DNA of 64,000 bases from assembly GCF_036240795.1 (NCBI RefSeq), contig NZ_CP108454.1, forward strand, positions 8,306,001 to 8,370,000. The letters run 5' to 3'. The position numbers and the translations under genes were made by a program. The notes under the pieces are model-generated. The model searched no databases and had not been told where the DNA came from. It saw only the letters and a program-made list of their open reading frames with translations. The stretch is from Streptomyces sp. NBC_01268 (GTDB lineage: Bacteria; Actinomycetota; Actinomycetes; Streptomycetales; Streptomycetaceae). Shown here one piece after another: positions 63,938-64,000 of the stretch; position 1 is the first letter of the stretch; the number at the start of each line of letters is the position of its first letter.

Positions 63938-64000
63938 ATGACCACACGCAGAAGGTTCCTCGGCGGTACCACCGCGGCCGGTGTCGTGGCGGGCCTCGCG
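63938..64000 (+). CDS. N-terminus of a Tat-exported protein (partial)
   Basis: Only the first 21 codons are visible (MTTRRRFLGGTTAAGVVAGL). The twin-arginine motif RRRFLGG and the following hydrophobic stretch are a classical Tat signal, so a folded, probably cofactor-containing protein is exported. A GGAAGGCGGAGA ribosome site precedes ATG 63938. The product cannot be named. Confidence 0.7.
   Translation, partial: MTTRRRFLGGTTAAGVVAGLA

Overview
The window is high-G+C actinobacterial DNA, most like Streptomyces: GTG and ATG starts, dense operons joined by 1-4 nt overlaps, and many families known from streptomycetes. No rRNA, tRNA, CRISPR array or phage module was seen. Most of it (about 8.7-62.1 kb) reads as one large dormancy/hypoxia island. 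It resembles the mycobacterial DosR (DevR) regulon and the Streptomyces OsdR regulon, but is larger.

Layout. 0-8.7 kb: a broken universal stress protein (USP), a Rv2004c-like kinase/ATPase, a TnpB remnant, two ArsR regulators with matching operators, an ArsR-SulP-PPOX-HATPase-STAS operon, yjdM, and an intact IS5-family element with a passenger gene. 8.7-15.8 kb: a second SulP transporter, an FtsX/MacB-type ABC exporter and a NarK-like transporter. 16-20.7 kb: a SHOCT protein, a NuoE/NuoF fusion and a Cys-type formate dehydrogenase. 20.7-28.4 kb, minus strand: an eight-gene operon of CBS-BON protein, acyl-CoA synthetase, 2-oxoacid dehydrogenase E1alpha, E1beta and E2, a free acyl carrier protein, CBS-BON and USP. 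28.4-39.3 kb: DUF1918, CBS-BON, USPs, an HTH-PPOX fusion, PEP synthase, an Hrp1-like CBS protein, Hsp20, flavodoxin and an Rv1733c-like membrane protein. 39.3-53.7 kb: a P-type ATPase, DUF4389 protein, ion channel, nicotinate phosphoribosyltransferase, CBS-BON, RNA-type metallo-beta-lactamase, Zn-alcohol dehydrogenase, HAD phosphatase, GH65 phosphorylase, Acg-type nitroreductase and CBS-BON. 53.9-62.1 kb: two USPs, a second P-type ATPase, a DosS-like GAF histidine kinase, a DosR-like response regulator, CBS-BON and a cyclic-nucleotide-binding protein. 62.1-64 kb: a decayed IS5-type transposase, a secreted protein and the start of a Tat-exported protein.

How it fits together. The kinase (58391-60124) keeps the histidines expected for a heme-bound GAF-A domain, and the convergent regulator (60131-60817) has a DosR-type output domain. 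Intergenic regions repeatedly carry a palindrome of form GGnCCGnnCGGnCC, usually as two copies 20-24 bp apart (mostly 21), upstream of the USP, CBS, Hsp20, transporter, formate dehydrogenase, PDH-ACP, alcohol dehydrogenase and regulator operons. I propose these as the binding sites of the regulator. The regulated functions would be energy-charge sensing (USP, CBS), alternative redox (formate, nitrate/nitrite, alcohol, nitroreductase, flavodoxin), NAD salvage, PEP regeneration, storage-sugar phosphorolysis, ion homeostasis, RNA decay and protein protection.

Most novel: the E1/E2 plus free ACP plus acyl-CoA synthetase operon without a linked E3; the extent of the paired palindromes; the IS5-family element whose passenger gene ends inside the inverted repeat; and the pairing of ArsR/SulP with anti-sigma-type STAS and HATPase genes.
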